From NCBI RefSeq assembly GCF_037977235.1, contig NZ_CP150276.1, positions 1,426,001 through 1,490,000 on the forward strand: a stretch of DNA of 64,000 bases, given 5' to 3'. Position 1 is the first letter of the stretch. Each line of letters opens with the position of its first letter. A program made the translations under genes and the position numbers. The notes beneath the pieces are model-generated. The model was not told the DNA's origin. It did not search any database and saw only the letters and a list, made by a program, of their open reading frames with translations. This stretch comes from Paenibacillus sp. FSL K6-0276 (GTDB lineage: Bacteria; Bacillota; Bacilli; Paenibacillales; Paenibacillaceae). Below are positions 29,638 to 38,083 of this stretch, in pieces.

Positions 29638-30990
29638 TTAAACAGTCTTCAAGAACTCAACAATGGTGAGCAGTCCCTTATCAAAGTTCTCCAGGTTGAA
29701 ATGCTCATCCGGTGCATGCAGGTTCTCATCATCAAGGCCAAAGCCCATCAGGACCACTGGTGCTTCAAGTACACGGGAGAAGCTTTCCATGATCGGAATG
29801 GAGCCACCGTCTTTGGTGAAGAGGGCACGGGTTCCGTATACTTTGCCGTAAGCGTCTGCTGCAGTTTGCAGAATAGGATTCGATGGATCGATGTTAAAGG
29901 CACGTGCCTTCTCCATTTGCTTCACATGCACTTTCGCTCCGGTTTGAATATTAGCCTTCAAATGCGCCTCAACGGCATCAAGAATATGCTGTGGATCCTG
30001 ATCGCCAACGAGACGGCAAGTAATCTTGGCATGTGCTTCTTTCGGAATAACTGTCTTGCTTCCTTCCCCTTGGAAGCCGCCATAGACACCGTTAAGCTCA
30101 AGTGTAGGGCGAGCACCAATACGTTCTACAAAGGAATAACCTTCTTCGCCGTATAACGCATCCAGCCCAAGTCCTTTACGGATTTTATCTTCATTTACGC
30201 CTTGCTTCACGAATTCCTCACGAAGCATTGGAGAAAGTTCAGGTACACCATCATAGAAGCCTTCAACAGAAACACGACCTTTGTCGTCATGAAGGCTGAG
30301 CAAGGACACGAGAGCGTGCAGTGCATTCGGAACGCCACCACCGTAAGAACCGGAGTGCAGGTCTGTAAGAGCTGTAGTTACGCTCACTTCAAGTGATCCT
30401 AGGCCACGTAGTCCTGTGCAAATTGCAGGGCGACCACGTTCCAGCAGGGAAGTATCGGAGACTAACACCGCATCCGCAGCCAGCTTCTCTTTGTTAGCTT
30501 CCAGGAATGGAGGGAGATTTGCACTACCGATTTCTTCTTCACCTTCGATACACAGCTTGATGTTAACAGGAAGAGTACCTTCTTGTTTCAGGATTGCTTC
30601 AATCGCTTTGAGGTGAATGAATACTTGGCCTTTGTCATCCGTTGCTCCGCGTGCATACAGCTTGCCGTCACGGATCTCTGGTTCAAACGGAGGTGTAGTC
30701 CACAGGTTTAGTGGATCTACTGGCTGCACATCGTAGTGGCCGTATACAAGAATGGTTGGCTTACCCGGAGCATGAAGATAGTCAGCATATATGACGGGAT
30801 GTCCCGCTGTCGGATGAAGTTCAATGTTCTCAAGTCCGGCTTTCTTTAGTGTGTCTGTCAGCCAATGGGCTGCAGCTAGTACATCGTCCTTATGCTCAGA
30901 CAAGGCAGAAATGCTTGGAATCTTGAGCCATTGTTTTAGTTCTTCGAGATGTTCATCCCGGTGTGTTGAAAAATACGTTTCGTATGACAT
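29638..30990 (-). CDS. M20-family dipeptidase
   Basis: Zinc-dependent peptidase of 450 residues. Metal and catalytic motifs are clear: YGHYDVQPVDP (His, catalytic Asp), ARGATDDKGQ (bridging Asp), EGEEEIGS (catalytic Glu/ligand), and a dimerisation domain with a late ligand near FGLDDENLHAPDE. It belongs to the CNDP/ArgE/DapE group annotated as dipeptidase. ATG 30990 is used because AAGGAGGT is 11 nt upstream; a longer frame to 31050 lacks a ribosome site. Confidence 0.93.
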   Translation of the reverse strand: MSYETYFSTHRDEHLEELKQWLKIPSISALSEHKDDVLAAAHWLTDTLKKAGLENIELHPTAGHPVIYADYLHAPGKPTILVYGHYDVQPVDPLNLWTTPPFEPEIRDGKLYARGATDDKGQVFIHLKAIEAILKQEGTLPVNIKLCIEGEEEIGSANLPPFLEANKEKLAADAVLVSDTSLLERGRPAICTGLRGLGSLEVSVTTALTDLHSGSYGGGVPNALHALVSLLSLHDDKGRVSVEGFYDGVPELSPMLREEFVKQGVNEDKIRKGLGLDALYGEEGYSFVERIGARPTLELNGVYGGFQGEGSKTVIPKEAHAKITCRLVGDQDPQHILDAVEAHLKANIQTGAKVHVKQMEKARAFNIDPSNPILQTAADAYGKVYGTRALFTKDGGSIPIMESFSRVLEAPVVLMGFGLDDENLHAPDEHFNLENFDKGLLTIVEFLKTV

Positions 30991-31132
30991 AGTGTGTATG
31001 TACCTCCTTAAGTTTTGCTGCGCAAAACCGGCTATGAGCTTAATCGCCATGCGTGACCGTCTTGTTTAGCATTCTATAGGAATCATTATACTGGAGAACT
31101 CATTATGGATCAAAAGCGATTAGAGAGACGCC

Positions 31133-31816
31133 TTACCAAATGATCGTGGCCGGAGTCACACCTTGAGGAAAAGTGTCTTCTGCTTTGTCTTTATTCACAT
31201 ACATGTCATACCAAGCGTCAGCAATGAGCCCCGGATCTGTAGCTGTGCCTGGCTTGATAAATACGTCTAGAGCCAGATGACCTACATAGATTCCTTTCAG
31301 AGCCAAGTCCGCATGAAGGTTGATAGCATAATTTCTTAGTCCGCTTAATGCGATACCGACATTGCCCATCATTTGCATGGGATAGATGGAGGACAGTCCG
31401 GTTGTGAACAGCAGCGCACCGCTGCGTTTCTCCAACATTTCAGGCAATACTTGCTCTACGCTTCTGATCGCGGCTACAACCAGAGCTTGGAAGGCATCTA
31501 GTGCATTCTCCTCAGTAACTTGAGAAGCTGGAGTAGGTGGGTAGTTTCCACTTGTAGGGCTGAACTCAAGCACATCGATAAAGCCGTATTTTGCTTTGAT
31601 GTCGTGGAAGGCAGCAATTACTTGTTCTTTATTGCATACATCTGCAGGAAAAGCAGCAGTCTCGATATTCAGCGATTGAAGCTCTTCTACGAAGGTATTC
31701 AATTTATCCGCATTACGAGAGATTAGGGCGACTTGAAATCCGTTTGCTCCGAATTTTTTTGCGATGGAGAGTCCTAGACCGGGGCCAGCTCCAATGATAG
31801 CTATCGTTTTTTTCAT
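31133..31816 (-). CDS. SDR-fold protein lacking the canonical YxxxK
   Basis: A 227-residue Rossmann protein with the SDR cofactor motif GAGPGLGLSIAKKF and R in LISRNADKL, suggesting NADP(H). The catalytic Ser region is present (FTTGLSSIYP). The segment where Tyr-x3-Lys is expected reads NVGIALSGLRNYA, so the usual catalytic pair is absent. It may be a non-canonical reductase or a sensor. It is divergent from an HxlR-type regulator, a common SDR/HxlR pairing in Bacilli. AAAGGAA precedes the ATG by 9 nt. Confidence 0.85.
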   Translation of the reverse strand: MKKTIAIIGAGPGLGLSIAKKFGANGFQVALISRNADKLNTFVEELQSLNIETAAFPADVCNKEQVIAAFHDIKAKYGFIDVLEFSPTSGNYPPTPASQVTEENALDAFQALVVAAIRSVEQVLPEMLEKRSGALLFTTGLSSIYPMQMMGNVGIALSGLRNYAINLHADLALKGIYVGHLALDVFIKPGTATDPGLIADAWYDMYVNKDKAEDTFPQGVTPATIIW

Positions 31817-31929
31817 GATTAATAGTTCCTTTCCGGTTGTTGATTACTAACAGTAACCATGATAGACTGAATAAGCTTAAGGGACAAGAAGGCACTATTA
31901 CATGCTTAAGTTACATGGAGGTAACCACT

Positions 31930-32325
31930 TTGGAACATTCAATGGACGAACCCATTCGGCTCATGCCGACGCTGGAGGATTGCTCCATCACCCGCCAGAT
32001 TCTGGACAGGGTTGGGGACAAATGGAGTGTGCTCATCATTGTCAATTTGGGTGCAGAAGCATTGCGGTTTAAAGAACTGCAGCGGCGTTCTGGTGGTATT
32101 TCACAACGGATGCTGACTCAGACCCTCCGTCATTTAGAACGAGATGGTATAGTTTGGCGTAAGGTCACGCCTACGGTGCCTTTGACTGTTGAATACGGTC
32201 TGACGAGTTTAGGAGAGTCCTTGCTGGATCCTCTAACCTCCCTTGTGGAATGGGTCAATAGAAATAACGCTGAAATCGCCAAAGCGCGTATAGGTTATGA
32301 TAGTCAGCACGAAACGCAGGAGTAG
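31930..32325 (+). CDS. HxlR-family transcriptional regulator
   Basis: Winged-helix regulator of 131 residues: ITRQILDRVGDKWSVLIIVN, FKELQRRSGGISQRMLTQTLR recognition helix, then wing RKVTPTVPLTVEYGLT. TTG 31930 is chosen because GGAGGT (31917-31922) is 7 nt upstream; the ATG at 31942 is too far and longer frames lack a site. Divergent from the SDR gene with a 113-nt shared promoter region, so it probably controls that gene. Confidence 0.9.
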   Translation: MEHSMDEPIRLMPTLEDCSITRQILDRVGDKWSVLIIVNLGAEALRFKELQRRSGGISQRMLTQTLRHLERDGIVWRKVTPTVPLTVEYGLTSLGESLLDPLTSLVEWVNRNNAEIAKARIGYDSQHETQE

Positions 32326-32367
32326 CAAGCTAGCAGTACAATTTACTGGGATAGAGGATGGATTATT

Positions 32368-33321
32368 TTGCAAAAGAAAAGTGGAAAGAACACATTTTTA
32401 TATACTTACACCTGTTCAGAGGACGAGTTATCGCTATGTCAGATGGAGCTTCGTTGTCTTTTTGGAGAGGAAGTACCTTCTTCAATCTTTAAGAGTGAGG
32501 TAGAGGTGGATGTCAGCCGTAGTCCCTTCATTAAAGAACGAATTGATGTTATGTACGAGGGAGACAGCTTGCCTGAGATTTATGATCAAACGGAGCAGGT
32601 GGAGCTTGGCGGTAAGACATTTAAGGTTATTTTTGTGAAGACCAATGATCTGTCACCTGCGGACAAAATAGAATATGATGAGCGAAGAGTGATCGAGCGA
32701 GAAATTGGGCTGCGTATTGAAGGGGAAGCGGATGTAAACCACCCTCAGTTGGTATACGGTATTGTTACGCTGGGCGGTCGCTGGTACTTTGGATCTTATC
32801 ATAAGAACAAGGCCACCTGGTTCCGTCAAATGAAAAAGCCGCGTAGTTACTCTATCGCGCTTAGCACACGTGTAGCCCGAGCTGCGGTCAATATAGCCGT
32901 TCCGAATCCGGAAGGTGTACGAGCCATCGATCCTTGCTGCGGCATCGGAACAGTAATGGTAGAAGCTCTGTCGATGGGAATCAATATGGTTGGACGTGAC
33001 ATTAACCCTCAGATCGCGATCGGTGCCAGAACGAATATTGCCCATTTTGGATTTACAAGTGAGGTCACGCTTGGAGATATTGCTGACATCACAGAACATT
33101 ACGACGTAGCTATTGTAGATATGCCTTATAATCTATATTCTAGTATTACACCTGAGGAACAGTTTGCGATTCTAGTGAATGCACGCCGGATTGCAGATCG
33201 GGTAGTTATCGTTGCGATTGAACCGATGGATGAGATGATCACGGAAGCTGGATTTACGATTATAGACCGCTGTGAAGCTAAAAAAGGTTTGTTCTCCCGT
33301 CATTTAATGCTTTGCCAGTAA
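32368..33321 (+). CDS. TRM11-like RNA methyltransferase
   Basis: SAM-dependent methyltransferase of 317 residues. The N-terminal half resembles a THUMP-containing region. The C-terminal Rossmann domain has motif I DPCCGIGTVMVEAL (about residue 192) and the motif IV variant DMPYNLYS, as in Trm11/RsmD-like N2-guanine methyltransferases (usual form DPPY). The RNA substrate is not determinable. TTG 32368 has AGAGGAT 8 nt upstream. It is followed 31 nt later by the NUDIX gene, probably co-transcribed. Confidence 0.85.
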   Translation: MQKKSGKNTFLYTYTCSEDELSLCQMELRCLFGEEVPSSIFKSEVEVDVSRSPFIKERIDVMYEGDSLPEIYDQTEQVELGGKTFKVIFVKTNDLSPADKIEYDERRVIEREIGLRIEGEADVNHPQLVYGIVTLGGRWYFGSYHKNKATWFRQMKKPRSYSIALSTRVARAAVNIAVPNPEGVRAIDPCCGIGTVMVEALSMGINMVGRDINPQIAIGARTNIAHFGFTSEVTLGDIADITEHYDVAIVDMPYNLYSSITPEEQFAILVNARRIADRVVIVAIEPMDEMITEAGFTIIDRCEAKKGLFSRHLMLCQ

Positions 33322-33352
33322 TCCTAATGAAGTTATTTAAAGGGGTGCAGCA

Positions 33353-33970
33353 ATGGAGCAGAAATGGTTAACTTGGGCTAAAGAAATACAGGCCATCGCA
33401 CAGACTGGACTAACTTACGCTAAAGATGTCTATGATATAGAACGGTATCAAGCTTTGCGGGAGCTAAGTGTGGATATCCTCGCTAATTATACGTTCGAAA
33501 GCAAGGAGAGAATAAGACTCTCCTTTGCTAGTGAGGGTGGCTATTCTACGCCGAAAGTGGATATCCGTGGTGTTGTTTTTCAGGAAGACAGAATCCTGCT
33601 TGTCCGCGAGAAATTGGATGGAAAGTGGGCGCTTCCCGGGGGCTGGGGGGACATCGGTCTGTCACCGAGTGAAGTCGTTGTTAAGGAAATTCAAGAAGAA
33701 TCAGGATTTGAGACAGAAGCAATTCGCTTGCTGGCTGTTCTAGATAAGAAATTTCATAACCATCCTCCGGAGCCGTATCACGTGTACAAGTTTTTTATTT
33801 TGTGCAGAATTGTAGGCGGCGAGGCGATGCAAGGGGTGGAGACGAGTGAAGTATCCTTTTTTGCTGAAGATGAACTGCCTGAGCTCTCAGTAGAGAGGAA
33901 TACAAATGAGCAGATTCGGACGATGTTTGAATATTTACGAAATCCAGAAAAAATAGTAATATTGGACTAA
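33353..33970 (+). CDS. NUDIX hydrolase with N-terminal helical domain
   Basis: A 205-residue hydrolase of nucleoside diphosphate derivatives, ADP-ribose pyrophosphatase-like. An N-terminal helical extension (about 1-65) typical of YjhB-like proteins precedes the Nudix box (GGWGDIGLSPSEVVVKEIQE then ESG). The Nudix REx2EE part reads KEIQEES, with Lys replacing the usual Arg. AAAGGGG precedes the ATG. Confidence 0.9.
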   Translation: MEQKWLTWAKEIQAIAQTGLTYAKDVYDIERYQALRELSVDILANYTFESKERIRLSFASEGGYSTPKVDIRGVVFQEDRILLVREKLDGKWALPGGWGDIGLSPSEVVVKEIQEESGFETEAIRLLAVLDKKFHNHPPEPYHVYKFFILCRIVGGEAMQGVETSEVSFFAEDELPELSVERNTNEQIRTMFEYLRNPEKIVILD

Positions 33971-34082
33971 GAATTTGCATATGATGTATGACTTCCGAAA
34001 GATGAAGTTTTAATTATTCAAATTATGGTTAATATCTATTTTGTAAGCACTTACAATAGTGAACCGCTGAGCCTTTATATCC

Positions 34083-34182
34083 AAGAAGAAACGACGTTGT
34101 CGTCCTTTATGGCTGACAACCATTTCTCGTAGAAATATAAGGATGATGTATAGCATGTAATTTATACATTCTTATATTTTTA
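34083..34182 (-). repeat. Two-hairpin intergenic repeat, copy C (inverted)
   Basis: Read on the minus strand this is AAATATAAGAATGTATAAAT..ACGAGAAATGG..GTCGTTTCTTCTT, the same layout as copy D. Hairpin 1 pairs ATATAAG with CTTATAT and inner TGTATA with TATACA; hairpin 2 pairs AAACGAC-type arms. It is in the 298-nt gap after the NUDIX gene. No gene is seen in the rest of this gap. Confidence 0.7.
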
Positions 34183-34268
34183 AAAAGTCAATATTTCAAA
34201 GTTTTTGGGTCGAGCGGTCTACATTTTTTCCTCTACTGTGACGATAAGATATTTTAGGAGGGGATCGC

Positions 34269-34421
34269 ATGGAACAAGAGAAATTGAGCATTCCATTGAA
34301 ACAGGAAAATGTGGTGCGTCCTGCAGAAGGCAATATTGCCACTGGGCTGGTTTGGGGTATTTTAATCAGCATTCCGTTATGGATCTCTGTAATTGGCTGG
34401 ATTCTGGGGTTTTGGCGCTGA
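34269..34421 (+). CDS. Small single-helix membrane protein (50 residues)
   Basis: ATG 34269 follows AGGAGGGG with a 6-nt gap, an excellent ribosome site. The product has a polar N-terminus (MEQEKLSIPLKQENVVRP) and one membrane helix (LVWGILISIPLWISVIGWIL) ending GFWR. A terminator lies 50 nt downstream, giving a complete small transcription unit. Family not recognised; it may be a regulatory small membrane protein. Confidence 0.75.
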   Translation: MEQEKLSIPLKQENVVRPAEGNIATGLVWGILISIPLWISVIGWILGFWR

Positions 34422-34470
34422 GCCATATCTAATTGACTATTTAATGACTAACTAATTCTATAGTATATAC

Positions 34471-34508
34471 AAAAGGCTGTCTCTTCGTTGTTGAAGAGAC
34501 AGCCTTTT
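34471..34508. terminator. Bidirectional terminator
   Basis: AAAAGGCTGTCTCTTC (34471-34486) perfectly pairs with GAAGAGACAGCCTTTT (34493-34508). It ends the 50-residue ORF and, from the other strand, the ABC-F/ASCH segment. Confidence 0.92.
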
Positions 34509-34524
34509 GAAATTCCTGAAGTTC

Positions 34525-34737
34525 TCAAGATTTACTATATACCAGTCTAAAATTCTCGCAAACAACCTTCATCTTTGGATCAAAGGGTTTCTTCAAGAAC
34601 TCTAAGGATTCTCTGGTGAAGAAATTCTCATGATCATGGCGCCACGACTTCAATGTCCGGTCACCTTCTCCTTCCGTATAGGCGAATTCAGCAACGTTAG
34701 TGTCCAACTGTATCCATCCAGCCCGTATAAAGCTCAT
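34525..34737 (-). pseudogene. 3' remnant of an ASCH-domain gene
   Basis: The frame encodes the C-terminal half of an ASCH-domain protein: AEFAYTEGEGDRTLKSWRHD, then HENFFTRE and MKVVCENFRLVYSK, the conserved end of that fold. The N-terminal half (about 80 residues) is missing. The apparent start at 34737 lies within the 3' end of the ABC-F gene, and recognisable ASCH sequence begins right at the ABC-F stop (34697). A deletion that joined the two genes is inferred. The 70-residue product is unlikely to fold as a full ASCH domain. Confidence 0.65.
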
Positions 34738-36658
34738 CTAGTTGCTCTTGCACCGCATCGCGTTCTTTCTGCAGCTCGGCGAGTTCTGCCGCATCGCTAC
34801 TAATCTGTGGATCTAGCATCTTGGCATCGATTTCCCCAAGCCGCTCCTCAACCTCTGCAATGGCCTTCTCCCAGTCGAAGTTGGTGCTTTTCTTGCGGGA
34901 ACTGGACGAGTTAGCGCTGGTATCTTTCCCTGAATTGTTAGATTGAAGCTTACCGGAGCGTGAAGTTGTTCCTTCTGAAGAGGAAGGTTTAGGCTGATCC
35001 GGAAAAGATAAGGCTGTTGATGCCTTTTCAGCTTGCTTCTCCTTGTAATACTCGTAATTGCCGTTGAAGACTCCAAATCGTCCATTTTCAATGGACCAGA
35101 GCTTATGGAATAAACGATTGATGAAATAACGGTCATGTGATACGGCCAGTACTGTGCCAGGAAATTCCTCTAATGCTTCCTCTAGCGCCTCACGGGAATC
35201 AATGTCCAGATGATTGGTAGGCTCATCCAGAATCAGTAGATTCGGTTTACGATGCATTAGTACAGCGAAACGCAGGCGGGTCCATTCACCACCGGACAGA
35301 TTCGTGATGTCTTTGAATACATCGGCACCATAGAATAGGAACCGTGCAAGCTGCCCGCGAGCTTCACCCTCTTCAAGTCCGGCTTCTTCACGGAAGTAGC
35401 GGAGTACAGATTGTTTGTTATTTTCAGGGACAGCCTCTTGCGCAAGGTAGCCGACAACGGTTCTTGAGCCGAGCGTACAGCTTCCGCTGTCTGGGGTTTC
35501 CTGCCCTAATATAATTCTTAAAAGTGTACTTTTACCTGCCCCGTTACCTCCCATGAGTGCCGTAGTCTCTCCGTAACGAAGCACTTCGTTTGCGTCTGTG
35601 AAAAGGCTTCGCTCACCATATGCTTTAGCGATATCCTCCAGAATGACGACCTGATTACCGGAACGATCATTTTGCTGTAGCTGTAAATCCATCGATCTGC
35701 GCTCCAGAATAGGTCGTTTAACCTTCACCATGCGATCCAGAGCTTTCTGCATGGAGGCTGCTCTCCGGTAAAAGGAAGGGTTAGGAGGAGTACCACGATT
35801 GCCAAATTCGATGAGACGTTTGATGCTTTCTTGCATTTGTTTTATTTTTTTCTGCTGCTCTTGATAATCAGCAAATTGTTGAAGAAGCTGCGTTTCCTTC
35901 TCCACTTGATAGCCGCTATAGTTGGTATGGAAAGTAAAAGCCTCGCCGTCCTCAATCTCTATCACTTTCTTGACTACAGCATCCAGAAAGTAACGGTCAT
36001 GGGAAATGGCTAGCACTGTGCCGTCATAGCTCTGTAAGAACTGCTCTAACCATTCGATGGCGTTCATATCGAGGTGGTTGGTTGGTTCATCAAGTAGAAG
36101 TACATCCGGACGACGCAGCAGCAGCTCTGCGAGACCGACTTTGGTTTTCTCGCCGCCAGAAAGGGAAGCGAACAAGCGGCTGTATTGTCCAGTACTGATT
36201 CCGAGACCTGAGGCTACTCGCTGAATAGAGGATTCGATTTCGTAGCCACCTGTAGTCTCGAATTTATCCTGAAGACTACCGTATTCCTTAAGCAGCCGAT
36301 TCCAGAGTATTTCATCCGTTCCGGTATTGAAGGTAGACATTTCAAGCTCCAGTTCTCGCAGGCGACGCTGCCACTGCAAAGGCTCGGCGAAGCTGCGCTG
36401 GAGAACGTCATAAACGGTTTCTTTTTCGTTAACCTCTTGAATTTGTGCCAGCAGACCTACTACGCTGCCTTTGCGTATTGAGATTTGCCCTTGATCGGGC
36501 CGCTCTTCGCCGTTCAGCAGGTGGAATAGTGTAGTTTTTCCACAGCCGTTGCGGCCGATCAGGCCAATTTTTTCTCCTTGGCGGATATCGAAGGTAATGC
36601 TATTCAGCACGAGCTGTGCACCGTGGTATTTTTGAACGTTTTGGCATTGGATGATCAT
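34697..36658 (-). CDS. ABC-F family ATPase (ribosome-protection type)
   Basis: A 653-residue soluble tandem ABC protein without membrane helices. NBD1: Walker A GLIGRNGCGKTTL, signature LSGGEKTKV, Walker B LLLDEPTNHLDM. An interdomain linker follows with the coiled KIKQMQESIKRLIE region (about 270-330). NBD2: Walker A GGNGAGKSTL, LSGGEWTRL, LILDEPTNHLDI. A charged coiled C-terminal extension (about 560-653) is present. Such proteins act on the ribosomal E/P site in translation or antibiotic resistance. The attenuator-like leader upstream favours a drug-inducible, Vga/VmlR-like role. AAAGGAGA is 6 nt before the ATG. Confidence 0.92.
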   Translation of the reverse strand: MIIQCQNVQKYHGAQLVLNSITFDIRQGEKIGLIGRNGCGKTTLFHLLNGEERPDQGQISIRKGSVVGLLAQIQEVNEKETVYDVLQRSFAEPLQWQRRLRELELEMSTFNTGTDEILWNRLLKEYGSLQDKFETTGGYEIESSIQRVASGLGISTGQYSRLFASLSGGEKTKVGLAELLLRRPDVLLLDEPTNHLDMNAIEWLEQFLQSYDGTVLAISHDRYFLDAVVKKVIEIEDGEAFTFHTNYSGYQVEKETQLLQQFADYQEQQKKIKQMQESIKRLIEFGNRGTPPNPSFYRRAASMQKALDRMVKVKRPILERRSMDLQLQQNDRSGNQVVILEDIAKAYGERSLFTDANEVLRYGETTALMGGNGAGKSTLLRIILGQETPDSGSCTLGSRTVVGYLAQEAVPENNKQSVLRYFREEAGLEEGEARGQLARFLFYGADVFKDITNLSGGEWTRLRFAVLMHRKPNLLILDEPTNHLDIDSREALEEALEEFPGTVLAVSHDRYFINRLFHKLWSIENGRFGVFNGNYEYYKEKQAEKASTALSFPDQPKPSSSEGTTSRSGKLQSNNSGKDTSANSSSSRKKSTNFDWEKAIAEVEERLGEIDAKMLDPQISSDAAELAELQKERDAVQEQLDELYTGWMDTVGH

Positions 36659-36731
36659 ATATATTCTCCTTTAATAATGCCCTTTGCACCGCCAGAACCC
36701 TAAATGGCTTCGAAATCCAGTAAAAAACCAT

Positions 36732-36764
36732 AAAAAAAGACCGTAGGGAAATTTCCCCACGGCC
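36732..36764 (-). terminator. Leader terminator (attenuator) upstream of the ABC-F gene
   Basis: On the minus strand GGCCGTGGGGAAA pairs with TTTCCCTACGGTC (36739-36764, one A/C mismatch) and is followed by seven T (36738-36732). It lies 74 nt upstream of the ABC-F start and points in the same direction, so read-through must be controlled. Transcription attenuation is known for several ABC-F resistance genes. Confidence 0.75.
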
Positions 36765-36778
36765 TTATCATTCTCCGG

Positions 36779-36946
36779 TTAACTGATCCGTCCGGGTGAT
36801 GGCAGGAAAGGCATTTCACAATTGTGTAGTGTTATTAAATTCATGGAAATGGACAGACTTCTCCCGTTATCGCCATTTACATGAGTAATGCCAGCTATCG
36901 CTTTAGGTAGCCGACTCATAACACTGTTGGTCCAATTATGATCCAT
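36779..36946 (-). CDS. Possible upstream ORF in the ABC-F leader
   Basis: A 55-codon frame (ATG 36946, begins MDHNWTNSVMSRLPK; an internal ATG at 36919 would give 46 codons) ends at TAA 36779-36781, 15 nt before the leader terminator hairpin. GGAAGG lies almost directly against the first ATG, which is too close to be ideal. Its end next to the terminator is what a drug-stalled-ribosome antitermination leader would need. No homology recognised. Confidence 0.35.
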   Translation of the reverse strand: MDHNWTNSVMSRLPKAIAGITHVNGDNGRSLSISMNLITLHNCEMPFLPSPGRIS

Positions 36947-37126
36947 TCCTTCCACACCCCTTTCTTAACAAATTTAATGACAGTGTAAACAATAATCGGA
37001 AATTTAGCAAGTAAAAAGATGGCAGAGAGAAGTTTTACACTGCATAGAATATGAATTGTGGAATAATATGGTTCTGTGTGGGGGAGACAGGCCACTACAA
37101 ATTAACAGGTGAAAAGGGGAAGTTAT

Positions 37127-37504
37127 ATGGCACTTTTTGACGGTTTGATGGGTAATGCATCACAAGTAAATCTAGCAGAGGTACAGCGGGAATACGCACA
37201 AATTCTTGCCCCTCAAGAGAAAATTGAACGAGCCTACAAGCTGATTAGAGATATGTTTATTTTTACAGACAAACGATTGATTCTGGTGGATAAACAGGGA
37301 CTGACGGGCAAAAAGACGGATTATCATTCCATCCCATACAAAAGCATCTCGCATTATTCCGTGGAGACGGCAGGGCACTTTGATCTGGATGCGGAGCTAT
37401 GTATCTATATTTCCAGCAGCACTGTGCCGCTCAAGAAGACCTTTAACAAATCCGTAAATATTTATGAGGTACAGGCGGTATTGTCCCAGTATATTTTGAA
37501 ATAG
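37127..37504 (+). CDS. Bacterial PH-domain protein (YvbH/DUF1696-like)
   Basis: A 125-residue soluble protein made of one bacterial PH fold (bPH_1): ERAYKLIRDMFIFTDKRLIL, YHSIPYKSISHYSVETAGHF, DLDAELCIYISS. The pattern matches the short PH-like proteins common in Bacilli, whose function is unknown. ATG 37127 follows AAAGGGGAAG by 7 nt; the upstream ATG at 37109 has no site. It is convergent with the chromate transporter gene. Confidence 0.85.
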   Translation: MALFDGLMGNASQVNLAEVQREYAQILAPQEKIERAYKLIRDMFIFTDKRLILVDKQGLTGKKTDYHSIPYKSISHYSVETAGHFDLDAELCIYISSSTVPLKKTFNKSVNIYEVQAVLSQYILK

Positions 37505-37509
37505 TTTAG

Positions 37510-38049
37510 TTAGATAGTGTAGCGGAGTACCAGACCACCATAGGCAAAAGCGGCTAAGATGACTAAAGCAGGATGCAGCTTAAGCCGCTTGATGGCCGAG
37601 AATGCGATTGCGGCAATGAGCAGTGTTTGCCAGATTCCGATGGAGTCCGCAGGGCCTTTGGCCATTTTCCAGGTGAGCACAGCCATCATAACTGCAATAA
37701 CTGGTTGAACAAGCAATGTCATCCCTTTCACTACGGGGGATTGCTTGTATTTTTGCATGACCTCTAACAGGATAATAAGCGCTGCTGCGGAAGGGAGGAC
37801 AGTTGCTAGAAAAGCTACAATTAGTCCAAACCAGCCGTAGACATCAAAGCCAACGTAAGCTGCGATTTTGGTAGCAATCGGACCAGACAGGGCGTTGCCA
37901 AGTGCAAGCATGTTGGAGAACTGTTCATCCGTCAGCCAGCCATAATGGGGAACGATTTCCTGATACATCAGTGGAATAGAGGAGGGGCCGCCACCGTATC
38001 CAAGCAAATTAGCCATAAAAAATCCGTATATGAGCTCTAGCCAGTCCAT
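37510..38049 (-). CDS. Chromate transporter family, single-domain half
   Basis: A 179-residue membrane protein with about six helices. The N-terminal signature LGYGGGPSSIPLMYQEIV, then ALGNALSGPIATKIAAYVG, is that of the CHR domain. In Bacilli these half-size proteins usually occur as two adjacent genes forming a heteromeric ChrA unit. Here only one half is present, and the position of the partner holds an aminotransferase remnant. ATG 38049 has AAGGAGG 9 nt upstream; the longer frame to 38175 is unsupported. The transported anion is uncertain. Confidence 0.85.
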   Translation of the reverse strand: MDWLELIYGFFMANLLGYGGGPSSIPLMYQEIVPHYGWLTDEQFSNMLALGNALSGPIATKIAAYVGFDVYGWFGLIVAFLATVLPSAAALIILLEVMQKYKQSPVVKGMTLLVQPVIAVMMAVLTWKMAKGPADSIGIWQTLLIAAIAFSAIKRLKLHPALVILAAFAYGGLVLRYTI

Positions 38050-38083
38050 TAGGGTGATCCTCCTTGTTGTTTCTTCGCGATGA

